The notes beneath the pieces were generated by a model. It ran no database searches and was not told where the DNA came from. It saw only the letters and a program-made list of their open reading frames with translations. Of a stretch of 8,059 bases of DNA, positions 1 to 6,315 are shown piece by piece (the stretch's first letter is position 1; each line of letters opens with the position of its first letter). Made by a program: the position numbers and the translations under genes. The stretch is from the NCBI GenBank assembly GCA_021298045.1, contig JAJTHY010000166.1, positions 1 through 8,059 of the forward strand, written 5' to 3'. Origin of the DNA: Candidatus Jidaibacter sp. (lineage in GTDB: Bacteria; Pseudomonadota; Alphaproteobacteria; Rickettsiales; Midichloriaceae).

Positions 1-57
1 ATATAGCTAAACCCTTATAAAATGGCTATGAAAAATACAACAAATCTCCACCTCTTA

Positions 58-112
58 GTCATCCTCGCTATTGCTTGGGATCTTAAGATTCCTGAACTGC
101 GTGCGGAATGAC
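58..112. repeat. Degenerate palindromic repeat with GTCAT/ATGAC ends
   Basis: The stretch starts with GTCATCC (58-64) and ends with GGAATGAC (105-112), which pair with a single bulged base. A perfect 10-bp palindrome, ATCTTAAGAT (80-89), lies almost exactly at the centre and is flanked by GG and TCC. The whole 55-bp segment therefore looks like one decayed hairpin. GTCAT...ATGAC-ended intergenic palindromes are common dispersed repeats in alphaproteobacteria, including Rickettsiales. The family cannot be named from one copy. It could also act as a transcription terminator for a gene left of the window. Confidence 0.45.
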
Positions 113-146
113 AATTAAAGCAAAAACCGTGCCTTTTTTGTAATTG
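112..146. repeat. Imperfect hairpin next to the GTCAT-type palindrome
   Basis: CAATTA (112-117) pairs with TAATTG (141-146), and CAAAAA (121-126) pairs with TTTTTG (135-140). A 3-nt bulge (AAG) interrupts the left arm, and the loop is 8 nt (127-134). The hairpin abuts the repeat at 58-112 and shares base 112 with it. It contains a run of six T on the top strand, but the stem is AU-rich and the run lies within the stem, so it is not a textbook rho-independent terminator. Its function is unknown. Confidence 0.3.
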
Positions 147-158
147 AATTAGCTATAT

Positions 159-411
159 CTTTTGGACAAACTTGCTTGAGGAAAAAGTGTTTGGTATGTA
201 AAATACTAAAGCTCTTCCCCCACTTCGCATTTATCCAAAATCTATTCACTACTGTCTCAACTATTTTTGGGATTTAGTATAACTCAGTCTAAGCGCTGGC
301 CCAAAAATTCTTTACAATCGTAGTGCACTATTGTGATACGCGTTCTTGCCGCAAGCATATTGATTTGTTACTCTCTTTATGAGAAATATGACAGCAGCAG
401 GGGTGCATAGC
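159..411. other. Noncoding leader region upstream of pepP
   Basis: I find no convincing gene, tRNA or strong promoter here. Short frames are interrupted by stops; for example, one frame across about 211-278 is open for only some twenty codons. A TTTACA at 311-316 resembles a -35 box, but the bases at the matching -10 distance fit poorly. A perfect palindrome lies at 321-330 and an odd one at 345-355. Together with 1-158 this makes about 400 bp without coding capacity, long for so compact a segment. Confidence 0.5.
313..334. promoter_or_regulatory. Dyad-symmetric site upstream of pepP (possible operator)
   Basis: TAGTGCACTA (321-330) is a perfect 10-bp palindrome. The flanking ACAA on the left (314-317) and TTGT on the right (331-334) also pair, with a 3-nt offset (318-320). 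The site lies just downstream of a -35-like TTTACA (311-316) and about 80 bp before the pepP start. That is a position where a repressor or a leader hairpin could act. Only the symmetry is seen; no known regulator motif is recognised. Confidence 0.2.
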
Positions 412-2094
412 ATGGATCAAAATATTTTATCATTACTAAAATCAGCAATAACAAATGCTGTTTTAGATGGGTTTATAATTCCTTCTAATGATGAATTTCA
501 AAATGAATATGTACCAATGCATCTTAACCGATTGCTTTATGCAACAGGTTTTACTGGCTCAAATGGAGTGGCAATAGTAACGCTAAAGAAAAGCGCATTT
601 TTCACAGATGGAAGATATTTGCTGCAAGCCAGTCAGCAGTTGGGTGATGAATTTACAATTTTAGATATGGGTGAAAAAAGCTCATGTGACTGGTTTGATT
701 TAGGATTAAAAAAAGGCTCTGTACTGGGATATGACCCAATGTTGCACACCAAAGAAAACTTAGCCTATTATGAAAAATTGGGTGATAAATATGGATTTGT
801 TTTAAAGCCAACAGCAAACATTGTGGATCAAATATGGAGCCGTAATGAAGAACAAATCAACGCAGCATTTGAGCTCGACATATCATATACAGGTAAGCAG
901 TATTTGGAAAAATTTCAGGAAGTTATTGCCAAGATGCATAGTGATGCTACGCAGCTTCTTTTGACAAATAGTGATGAAGTTTGTTGGCTATTAAATATTA
1001 GAGGAGCTGATATTCCATACACGCCATTTTTACTGAGCTTTGCTCTACTAAACAGGAATGGTACATTGCAGTTATTTACCGACCCTCGCAAAGTAAATTT
1101 CGTGCAAAATAATGTTGAGATATTAGGCTTAGAAAAAATAGAGTCTTTACTTAAAAATGCTGAACGTGTTCAAGTTGATAACTCTAAGACGCCAGTGAAG
1201 TTTTTGCAAATTCTTGGAAGCAAAGCGATCAGCGCTAAAAGCCCTATAGAAAAATTAAAGGCTTGTAAAAACCAAGTAGAAATTGATGGGTTTAGAAAGG
1301 CGCATATACTTGATGGTATTGCCCTTACTAAATTTATCAAGTGGCTGGAGTCTCAGGATAAAATAACTGAAATTCAAGCCGCAGAAAAATTATTGGAATT
1401 CAGGCAAGAGTCTGATCTATTTGTATATCCAAGTTTTGCAACTATTTCAGCGTATGGTGCAAATGGTTCGGTAATACATTATCACCCATCAAAAGAACAT
1501 AATACGCAGATAGGCAAAGATACATTTTACCTACTAGACTCTGGTGGACAATACTATTGCGGCACAACAGATGTGACTCGTACATTGCATTTAGGTAATC
1601 CAACTACAGAACAAAAAAAGCTGTTCACCCTTGTGCTTAAAGGGCATATAGATTTAGCAAAAGCAAAATTTTCTAAAGGCATTACAGGAAGCCATTTAGA
1701 CGCTATCGCACGCGCACCACTTTGGCAAGAAGGGCTAGATTTTGCTCATGGCACCGGCCATGGAGTGGGGCATTTTCTTTCAGTTCATGAAGGCCCACAG
1801 CGGATAGGTAAAGGCTTCACAAATGCAGTTGCGCTTGAGCCTGGGATGATAGTTTCTAACGAGCCAGGGTATTATGAAAATGGTAAGTTTGGTATCCGTA
1901 TTGAAAGCTTACTGCTGGTAAAAGAATCTAATCATAAAAATTTCTTAGAATTTGAAACATTAACTATGGTTCCAATTCAGGAAAACTTAATCGATTATAG
2001 TATGCTAGATAAAGAGCAGGTGCAGTGGCTCAAAAATTACCATGCTACTGTGGATAGTTTAATACCAAAAAACTTTGATATTAAACCTCTTTAA
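412..2094 (+). CDS. pepP: Xaa-Pro aminopeptidase (M24B, long form)
   Basis: This cytosolic metallopeptidase removes an N-terminal residue that precedes proline, releasing amino acids from proline-containing peptides. I place the start at ATG 412 (560 aa). AGGGG at 399-403 is a fair ribosome site 8 nt upstream, and family similarity begins here. In-frame ATGs at 379 and 388 lack such a site. An N-terminal creatinase-like domain (DGFIIPSNDEF, then TGFTGSNG) and a second such domain precede the M24 'pita-bread' catalytic domain, roughly residues 290-510. All five dimetal ligands are present: D376 (LLDSGGQY), D387 (GTTDVTRT), H450 (HGTGHGVGH), E484 (NEPGYY) and E498 (GIRIES). The supporting histidines H446 and H459 are also there. 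A C-terminal FETLTMVPI segment and a WLKNYH stretch mark the long eukaryote/alphaproteobacterial XPNPEP1-like type, not the roughly 440-residue E. coli PepP. The gene appears intact. Its 3' end overlaps the convergent HlyD-type gene by 14 bp. Confidence 0.95.
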   Translation: MDQNILSLLKSAITNAVLDGFIIPSNDEFQNEYVPMHLNRLLYATGFTGSNGVAIVTLKKSAFFTDGRYLLQASQQLGDEFTILDMGEKSSCDWFDLGLKKGSVLGYDPMLHTKENLAYYEKLGDKYGFVLKPTANIVDQIWSRNEEQINAAFELDISYTGKQYLEKFQEVIAKMHSDATQLLLTNSDEVCWLLNIRGADIPYTPFLLSFALLNRNGTLQLFTDPRKVNFVQNNVEILGLEKIESLLKNAERVQVDNSKTPVKFLQILGSKAISAKSPIEKLKACKNQVEIDGFRKAHILDGIALTKFIKWLESQDKITEIQAAEKLLEFRQESDLFVYPSFATISAYGANGSVIHYHPSKEHNTQIGKDTFYLLDSGGQYYCGTTDVTRTLHLGNPTTEQKKLFTLVLKGHIDLAKAKFSKGITGSHLDAIARAPLWQEGLDFAHGTGHGVGHFLSVHEGPQRIGKGFTNAVALEPGMIVSNEPGYYENGKFGIRIESLLLVKESNHKNFLEFETLTMVPIQENLIDYSMLDKEQVQWLKNYHATVDSLIPKNFDIKPL

Positions 2095-3526
2095 ACGCCT
2101 TGAAGAAGCTGTCCCTTATTGGTGATATCAAATATTCTAAGAATGTTCTAGTACCTTTAACTATGAATACCGTAACAGGCATGCCAGGGTGTAACTTTAT
2201 GGTAGCAGAAAGTCGGTTAAATTGCTCTTCATCTATTTCAATTCTGGTAATGTAGAAAGAATTACCTTGTTGATCTGTAGATTTATCCGCTGATACATAA
2301 ATTACTTTACCTTCAATTCTTGGAACCAACCTACTCTTATAAGCTCCTAACTGCACTTTGGCTAAAAGCCCTGGATATATACTGTCTATATCCTGAAGCT
2401 TTACCTTAGCCTCTACAATCAAATTACCGTCTTGTGGAATAATATCGAGAATTTTATGTCCTGAGGCAATCACTCCACCAATTGTGTGATATTGCATGTC
2501 TGTCACAACACCATCAACTGGGGATTTTATTTCCGAGCGCTCCACAACGTCTTTAATTGCATTATACCTTTCAGTTAAATCCAAAGCAAGTTGATGGGTT
2601 TCCTTTATCTCTCTTGCTATCTCTTTTTGGCGCTCATTTTCAATGTTGAGCATACGCAACTTGTTTTCAGCTATAGCCTCGCGCGCAGATGCTGTGCGGG
2701 ATTTTGTTTCTGCAATCGTAGCGGTAAGCTCATCAGCATGTCTCCTAAGCTCAAGTAGCCTTGGGCGTAGCGCCAGCCCTTTGGCAAATAATTCTTCCGT
2801 ATTCTTTAACTCCTCTGCAATCAGTTTACTCTGAGATATGTAAGATGCCTTCCTCGCTTCAAGACCAATTATTTCTTCCTGACTTTGCGCTATCCTCTCA
2901 TTAAGTATCGCATAGTTAGCATGCATCTCATTAGTTCTATACTTAAATAGGTTTTCCTGGGTTTTTAAAATTTGCTTTATTTCTGGGTCGGAAAAATCGA
3001 ACATCTTTTCATCCCAAACGATCTGTTCCTCTCCATTTTGTTCAGCTATCAATCGTGCATACATAGAATTGGCAAAATTAAGCTGCGATGAAACCATTTG
3101 CTTTTGTGACTTAGCATTAGCATCATTGAGTTTTATCAGAACATCCCCTTCTTTTACCAATTGCCCATCTTTAACTAGAATCTTTTCTATGACCCCCCCC
3201 TCTAGATGTTGAATAGTTTTGCGGTGCCCCTCAACACTAACTATTCCCTCAGCCAAAGCAGCGCTATCTAACGGAGCTGTGCCGCCCCATACTATAAAAA
3301 TAGCCAAGCATACACCTATAACACCAAATCCAAATTTTATAGGAGTAGCTATGGCAGCACGTAATTCTTTTTCCACCTTTTGTGAAAAGCCTGTATCATC
3401 TAGGCTTTTTGTGGTCATAAATTTATGAAGTGCCTTGATGTATTCCGCCTCGTTAAACCAACTCAGAGCAGAAACAATTTTATGCGTAACCTTGGCAATA
3501 AGTGTTTGTGTTTGTTTTTTCGTCAT
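2081..3526 (-). CDS. Type I secretion membrane fusion protein, HlyD/PrtE family
   Basis: This is the periplasmic adaptor (481 aa) linking an inner-membrane ABC exporter to a TolC-like channel. A cytosolic N-terminus of about 62 residues precedes one transmembrane segment (about 63-80, FGFGVIGVCLAIFIVW). The first half of a lipoyl/biotinyl-like hairpin follows (101-135, with HLEGGVI and KDGQLVKEGDVL). Next comes a long charged helical region (about 140-328), presumably the coiled-coil hairpin. The second lipoyl half is SPVDGVV (335-341), and the beta-barrel/C-terminal part includes HPGMPVTVFIVKG (446-458), typical of PrtE-type adaptors. The start is supported by TAATG overlap with the upstream ABC gene and an AAGAAG element about 8 nt before the ATG, suggesting translational coupling. 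The N-terminal cytosolic part is longer than the few to about 20 residues usual in PrtE. An eight-G run encodes E109-V112 and is a possible slippage site. The substrate is unknown. Confidence 0.92.
   Translation of the reverse strand: MTKKQTQTLIAKVTHKIVSALSWFNEAEYIKALHKFMTTKSLDDTGFSQKVEKELRAAIATPIKFGFGVIGVCLAIFIVWGGTAPLDSAALAEGIVSVEGHRKTIQHLEGGVIEKILVKDGQLVKEGDVLIKLNDANAKSQKQMVSSQLNFANSMYARLIAEQNGEEQIVWDEKMFDFSDPEIKQILKTQENLFKYRTNEMHANYAILNERIAQSQEEIIGLEARKASYISQSKLIAEELKNTEELFAKGLALRPRLLELRRHADELTATIAETKSRTASAREAIAENKLRMLNIENERQKEIAREIKETHQLALDLTERYNAIKDVVERSEIKSPVDGVVTDMQYHTIGGVIASGHKILDIIPQDGNLIVEAKVKLQDIDSIYPGLLAKVQLGAYKSRLVPRIEGKVIYVSADKSTDQQGNSFYITRIEIDEEQFNRLSATIKLHPGMPVTVFIVKGTRTFLEYLISPIRDSFFKAFKEV
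3193..3200 (-). repeat. Homopolymer G8 tract inside the HlyD-type gene
   Basis: The plus strand has eight consecutive C, so the coding strand reads GAG GGG GGG GTC for E-G-G-V (residues 109-112). Losing one G gives E-G-G-S then TAG. Gaining one gives about ten altered codons and then TAA. Either change would remove the coiled coil and the whole adaptor body. Mononucleotide runs of this length in coding DNA are known hot spots for strand slippage. Whether this one varies is not known from a single sequence. Confidence 0.6.
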
Positions 3527-5268
3527 TAGTTCAACTTCTTATTGGTTAAGTCTGCCATTACGGGGCGTGCACTTTGATTTATTTCCTTAATAACCACATC
3601 TTTATCCCCCATAGAAGCTACCTCTCCATCCTTCATGATAAGTATTTTATCAACTAATGTTAATATAGAAGGTCTATGTGAGATTATTAAGGTAGTAATT
3701 TTGTTTTGCTTAGCATAATTTATCGCATTTGCTAGCGCCAATTCACCCAATGTATCTAAGTTAGCGTTTGGTTCATCAAGCACTAATACCCTAGGTCCTC
3801 CAAAAAAAGCTCTAGCTAGCCCGATCCTTTGGCGTTGACCACCAGAAAGGGTAGAGCCATCAAACCCTATTTCAGTGTCATAACCCTTTGGCAATTGCAA
3901 GATCATGTCATGAACACCGGCAAGCTGCGCAGCTTTAACCACTTCTTGCGGGTCAGCATTTTTATTCATGCGCCCTATATTTTCGCGGATTGTACCGCCA
4001 AACAACTCTACATCCTGCGGTAAATATCCTAGATACTTACCTAGCTCATCTTTATTCCAATCAGCAAGACTTGCGTTGTCTAATCTGACGCATCCAGACT
4101 TAGGTATACATGCGCCAACCAACAATTTAGCTAAAGTAGTTTTGCCAGATCCACTAGGGCCAATTATAGCTAGGGTATCTCCACTTTCAATTGAGAAATT
4201 AACATTTTTCAAAATCAACCTATTAGGGCTACTTGGTGGAGCATAGCTTAATTCTTGTGCCTCTAGCTTGCCTTTTGGCTCCGGTAAAGACATGCGAATT
4301 TCTTCTGAATAATATTTTTCAATGGTATCATTAAGCCTGTTATATGCCTGCCTACAGGTTAAGAAGCCTTTCCAAGACATTATAGCCTGCTCAAAAGGTG
4401 CAAGAGCCCTGCCAGAAATAGAAGAGCAAGCTATTATAGCGCCGACGGACATTTCACCCTTTAGTACTAAATATGCACCAAGCCCTGTAACAAATATTTG
4501 CAACATAAGCCTTATAAATTTAGTAACTTCAGATAAAATGTTTTGCCTGCCACTAACCAAATTTTGCGCATTTTGCACCTTGAGATTTATTTTTTGCCAG
4601 GTGCTGTCAATTTGAGGTAGCAAGCCCATTACAGAGATGACCTCTGCATTTCTACTCGCCTGGTCTACTTGACGCATACTGGAGATAAAAAACTCATTTG
4701 ATGAGTCATGCAAAGGCTTAGTTAGTTTATCCGAAGCTATGGCAAGAAGCAGTAGTATTGCTCCGCCTATTACTGTCATTATACCCATGTAAAAATGTAT
4801 CATGAATAGCACTGCTACGAATATCACAGCCCAAGGAATATCTAAAATGGATACTAAAGAAGGGCTGGTTAAAAATGTTTTTATTGATTGCAGATCTCTA
4901 AGTTGCTGGCTCCCACCACTGGTGCGAGCTAATAAAGATGTTCGAACCACATTAGCAAATAATTTTGAGGAGAGCTCTTTCTCAAACCAACTTCCCATTT
5001 TATTCATGGCGAAACTTCTAGCAACTTGAATTAAAGAAAGCAAAGAGAGTGCCGTGCCAATAACAATAGTGAGTAAAAGCAACGTGTCGGTGTTAGAGCT
5101 TGATATAACTCTATCAAGCACTTGCATGGAATATAGGGGAGTGGCAAGCATCAAAATGTTCACCAAACAGCCAAATACTAAGGCGTATTTGAGCATTATC
5201 CTGCAGGTAAGAAGTACCTCCTTAAGCGGATTAGATTTGATATCTTTGTTGTTTGAAGCGCTTTTCAT
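3526..5268 (-). CDS. Type I secretion ABC transporter/permease (PrtD-like)
   Basis: This is an inner-membrane half-transporter that dimerises and powers one-step export through the HlyD adaptor and an outer-membrane channel. From ATG 5268 it is 580 aa. The N-terminal half has six hydrophobic segments (about residues 26-46, 61-81, 140-160, 161-179, 250-270 and 274-294). The nucleotide-binding domain has Walker A GPSGSGKTT (370-378), Q-loop Q418, signature LSGGQRQR (474-481), Walker B VLVLDEP (494-500), D-loop NANLD and H-loop H531. It is complete and should be ATP-active. No C39 peptidase domain precedes the membrane part, unlike bacteriocin exporters, which fits PrtD/RTX-type or rickettsial T1SS substrates with C-terminal signals. 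A GTG at 5304 would add 12 residues. It has no ribosome site and directly follows an AT hairpin (5309-5329), so I prefer the ATG preceded by GAAG. The stop overlaps the HlyD gene start by one base. Confidence 0.94.
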   Translation of the reverse strand: MKSASNNKDIKSNPLKEVLLTCRIMLKYALVFGCLVNILMLATPLYSMQVLDRVISSSNTDTLLLLTIVIGTALSLLSLIQVARSFAMNKMGSWFEKELSSKLFANVVRTSLLARTSGGSQQLRDLQSIKTFLTSPSLVSILDIPWAVIFVAVLFMIHFYMGIMTVIGGAILLLLAIASDKLTKPLHDSSNEFFISSMRQVDQASRNAEVISVMGLLPQIDSTWQKINLKVQNAQNLVSGRQNILSEVTKFIRLMLQIFVTGLGAYLVLKGEMSVGAIIACSSISGRALAPFEQAIMSWKGFLTCRQAYNRLNDTIEKYYSEEIRMSLPEPKGKLEAQELSYAPPSSPNRLILKNVNFSIESGDTLAIIGPSGSGKTTLAKLLVGACIPKSGCVRLDNASLADWNKDELGKYLGYLPQDVELFGGTIRENIGRMNKNADPQEVVKAAQLAGVHDMILQLPKGYDTEIGFDGSTLSGGQRQRIGLARAFFGGPRVLVLDEPNANLDTLGELALANAINYAKQNKITTLIISHRPSILTLVDKILIMKDGEVASMGDKDVVIKEINQSARPVMADLTNKKLN

Positions 5269-5308
5269 ATTCTTCGATTGTACTATGAAAGCTTCATATA
5301 ACACAAGA

Positions 5309-5329
5309 AAAAAGTATTAACCACTTTTT
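5309..5329 (-). terminator. AT-rich hairpin with T run between fliN and the ABC gene
   Basis: On the minus strand AAAAAGT (5329-5323) pairs with ACTTTTT (5315-5309) across a 7-nt loop. The right arm runs into TTTTTTCTT. The hairpin could weakly terminate or attenuate transcription coming from greA-fliN before the secretion genes. The stem is almost all A-U, so termination would be inefficient. It may be chance in AT-rich spacer DNA. Confidence 0.25.
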
Positions 5330-5342
5330 AAATTAAACTCAT

Positions 5343-5366
5343 TTAAGAACAAGCGAAGTTTCTTAA
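5343..5366 (-). terminator. Small inverted repeat at the fliN stop codon
   Basis: TTAAGAA (5343-5349) and TTCTTAA (5360-5366) are exact inverted copies around a 10-nt loop, and the right copy contains the fliN stop codon. On the minus strand the hairpin is not followed at once by a U run, so it is at best a weak terminator or an RNA-stabilising end. Confidence 0.2.
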
Positions 5367-5656
5367 GACCTTTTAACAATTTCCGTTACAGTGATACCTA
5401 TCTTCTGATCAACCAAAACTATCTCCCCCTTAGCCACCAGCCTATCATTAACAAAAACTTCTACTGCATCCCCAACCTTCTTATCAAGCTCTACTACTGC
5501 GCCTCTGCTCAACTTTACCAATTGGCTAACTTTCATAGACGCCCTTCCCAAAACGGCCGAAACCTGCAGCGGGACATCGTATACAACTTCTAAATCTATA
5601 TCTAATGGATCTGAACTTGAGGGCTCTTGTTTAGATAAATTCTCCGCTTCCGCCAT
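5363..5656 (-). CDS. fliN: Flagellar motor switch protein FliN
   Basis: FliN forms the outer ring of the flagellar C-ring on the cytoplasmic face of the basal body and takes part in export and rotation switching. The protein is 97 aa. A short polar N-terminal tail (1-20) is followed by a SpoA/FliN C-terminal domain (about 21-94). Hallmarks are VPLQVSAVLGRASM (28-41), the RGAVVELDKKVGD stretch (51-63), VFVNDRLVAKGEIV (67-80) and the closing GITVTEIV (87-94). This length is normal for a minimal alphaproteobacterial FliN, so it looks complete. It lies 70 bp downstream of greA and about 95 bp upstream of the ABC gene, with no other flagellar gene in the window. No clear ribosome site precedes the ATG. 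The type III secretion paralogue (SctQ C-terminal part) is a less likely alternative, since nothing else of a T3SS is nearby. Confidence 0.88.
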   Translation of the reverse strand: MAEAENLSKQEPSSSDPLDIDLEVVYDVPLQVSAVLGRASMKVSQLVKLSRGAVVELDKKVGDAVEVFVNDRLVAKGEIVLVDQKIGITVTEIVKRS

Positions 5657-5726
5657 AATTATACTGACACCATAAAATATTTACACACTTAAGAGTATAT
5701 ATATTATAATAATTTTGGAGTAAATG

Positions 5727-6203
5727 TTAACTAAAATTAAACTCAACTATATGGTAATATTTACTTCCCTTTGGCGTTATAACCTCTATTGACTCTCCGG
5801 CTTTTTTCCCTAGCAATGCGCGAGCAACAGGTGACGATATGGAAATATGACGCTGTGCCACATTTGCTTCATAATCGCTAACAATTTTATAAACTATCTC
5901 CTCGTCTGTTTCTTCATCAACGACTTTAACAGTCGCACCAAACTGCACAACATCAGAAACTATTTGCGATATTTCAATAACATGAGCCCTTGATGCCTTA
6001 TTTTCCAAATCAGCAATTTTAGCTTCTATGAAGCCTTGCTTTTCTTTGGCTGAGTGGTATTCGGCATTTTCAGATAAGTCCCCATGAGCTCGTGCCTCTG
6101 CTATTGCAATTATAATCGCAGGGCGCTCTACCGACTTAAGCCTATGCAGTTCTTCTTCTAACTTTTTATAACCAGCTGGACTAATAGGGAATCTTTCTGA
6201 CAT
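5727..6203 (-). CDS. greA: Transcription elongation factor GreA
   Basis: GreA enters the RNA polymerase secondary channel and stimulates cleavage of backtracked transcripts, rescuing stalled complexes. From ATG 6203 the protein is 158 aa, the usual GreA length. It begins MSERFPISPAGYKKLEEEL, as the family does. The N-terminal coiled coil (about 1-75) carries the acidic tip GDLSENAEY (41-49) with D42 and E45, which coordinate the catalytic Mg2+. The C-terminal FKBP-like domain (about 82-158) includes FGATVKVVDEET and the closing SPVARALLGKKAGE and TPKGSKYYHIVE stretches. Longer in-frame starts exist (ATG 6209, TTG 6230), but the canonical length and a plausible promoter with a predicted start near 6226 argue against the TTG. 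It is the first gene of the minus-strand block with fliN and the secretion genes, and it diverges from pgk. Confidence 0.95.
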   Translation of the reverse strand: MSERFPISPAGYKKLEEELHRLKSVERPAIIIAIAEARAHGDLSENAEYHSAKEKQGFIEAKIADLENKASRAHVIEISQIVSDVVQFGATVKVVDEETDEEIVYKIVSDYEANVAQRHISISSPVARALLGKKAGESIEVITPKGSKYYHIVEFNFS

Positions 6204-6232
6204 ATGCATGACTTTAAAATTGTTGAACAAGA

Positions 6233-6261
6233 ATACTACAACAAATTAATCACATTTGCAA
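6233..6261 (-). promoter_or_regulatory. Candidate sigma-70 promoter for greA
   Basis: Read on the minus strand, TTGCAA (6261-6256) matches 4 of 6 bases of the -35 consensus, and TAGTAT (6238-6233) matches 4 of 6 of the -10. The spacer is exactly 17 nt. Initiation near 6226 would give a leader of about 20 nt before ATG 6203. In AT-rich DNA such matches are common, so support is moderate. Confidence 0.35.
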
Positions 6262-6273
6262 TTGCAGTATAAT
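6246..6273 (+). promoter_or_regulatory. Candidate sigma-70 promoter for pgk
   Basis: A perfect -10 hexamer TATAAT lies at 6268-6273, 16 nt downstream of a weak -35-like TTAATC (6246-6251). Initiation near 6280 would leave a leader of about 36 nt before the pgk ATG. It overlaps the candidate greA promoter on the opposite strand. A 10-bp palindrome, TGCAATTGCA (6257-6266), lies in the spacer. Confidence 0.4.
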
Positions 6274-6315
6274 TGATGCATATTACCAAAGTATTTCCAC
6301 AAGCGATAACCATTT

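Larger units (their letters stand above)
1..158. repeat. Possible short element bounded by 10-bp inverted repeats
   Basis: ATATAGCTAA at 1-10 has an exact reverse complement, TTAGCTATAT, at 149-158. Two more inverted repeats (58-112 and 112-146) lie between them, so the whole stretch is nested dyad symmetry with no open reading frame. This could be a small non-autonomous (MITE-like) insertion or a degenerate palindromic repeat. The left arm sits at the window edge, so its full length cannot be seen. A 10-bp AT-rich match over this distance can also arise by chance. No target-site duplication can be assessed. Confidence 0.25.

Noticed and set aside
211..278. Open stretch resembling a protein tail upstream of pepP
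   Set aside because: Only about twenty codons without a start or recognisable family; stops flank it. Not enough to call a pseudogene.
1..378. tRNA, small RNA or CRISPR array in the left intergenic region
   Set aside because: No cloverleaf with a T-loop motif and no direct repeats with regular spacing were found.
379..411. N-terminal extension of pepP from ATG 379
   Set aside because: No ribosome site precedes it and the extra 11 residues fall outside the conserved N-terminal domain; ATG 412 has AGGGG at proper distance.
2643..2834. Small plus-strand ORFs inside the secretion genes (also near 3219, 3829, 3968, 4322, 4802, 5054)
   Set aside because: They lie antisense within clearly conserved coding sequence and have composition of reverse-frame shadows with no recognisable domains.
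5363..5656. FliN-like gene as part of a type III secretion system (SctQ/HrcQ)
   Set aside because: Length and motifs fit FliN and no other T3SS component is in the window.
6204..6230. Extended GreA start at TTG 6230
   Set aside because: Would make GreA 167 aa instead of the canonical 158 and the predicted promoter start falls at or inside it.
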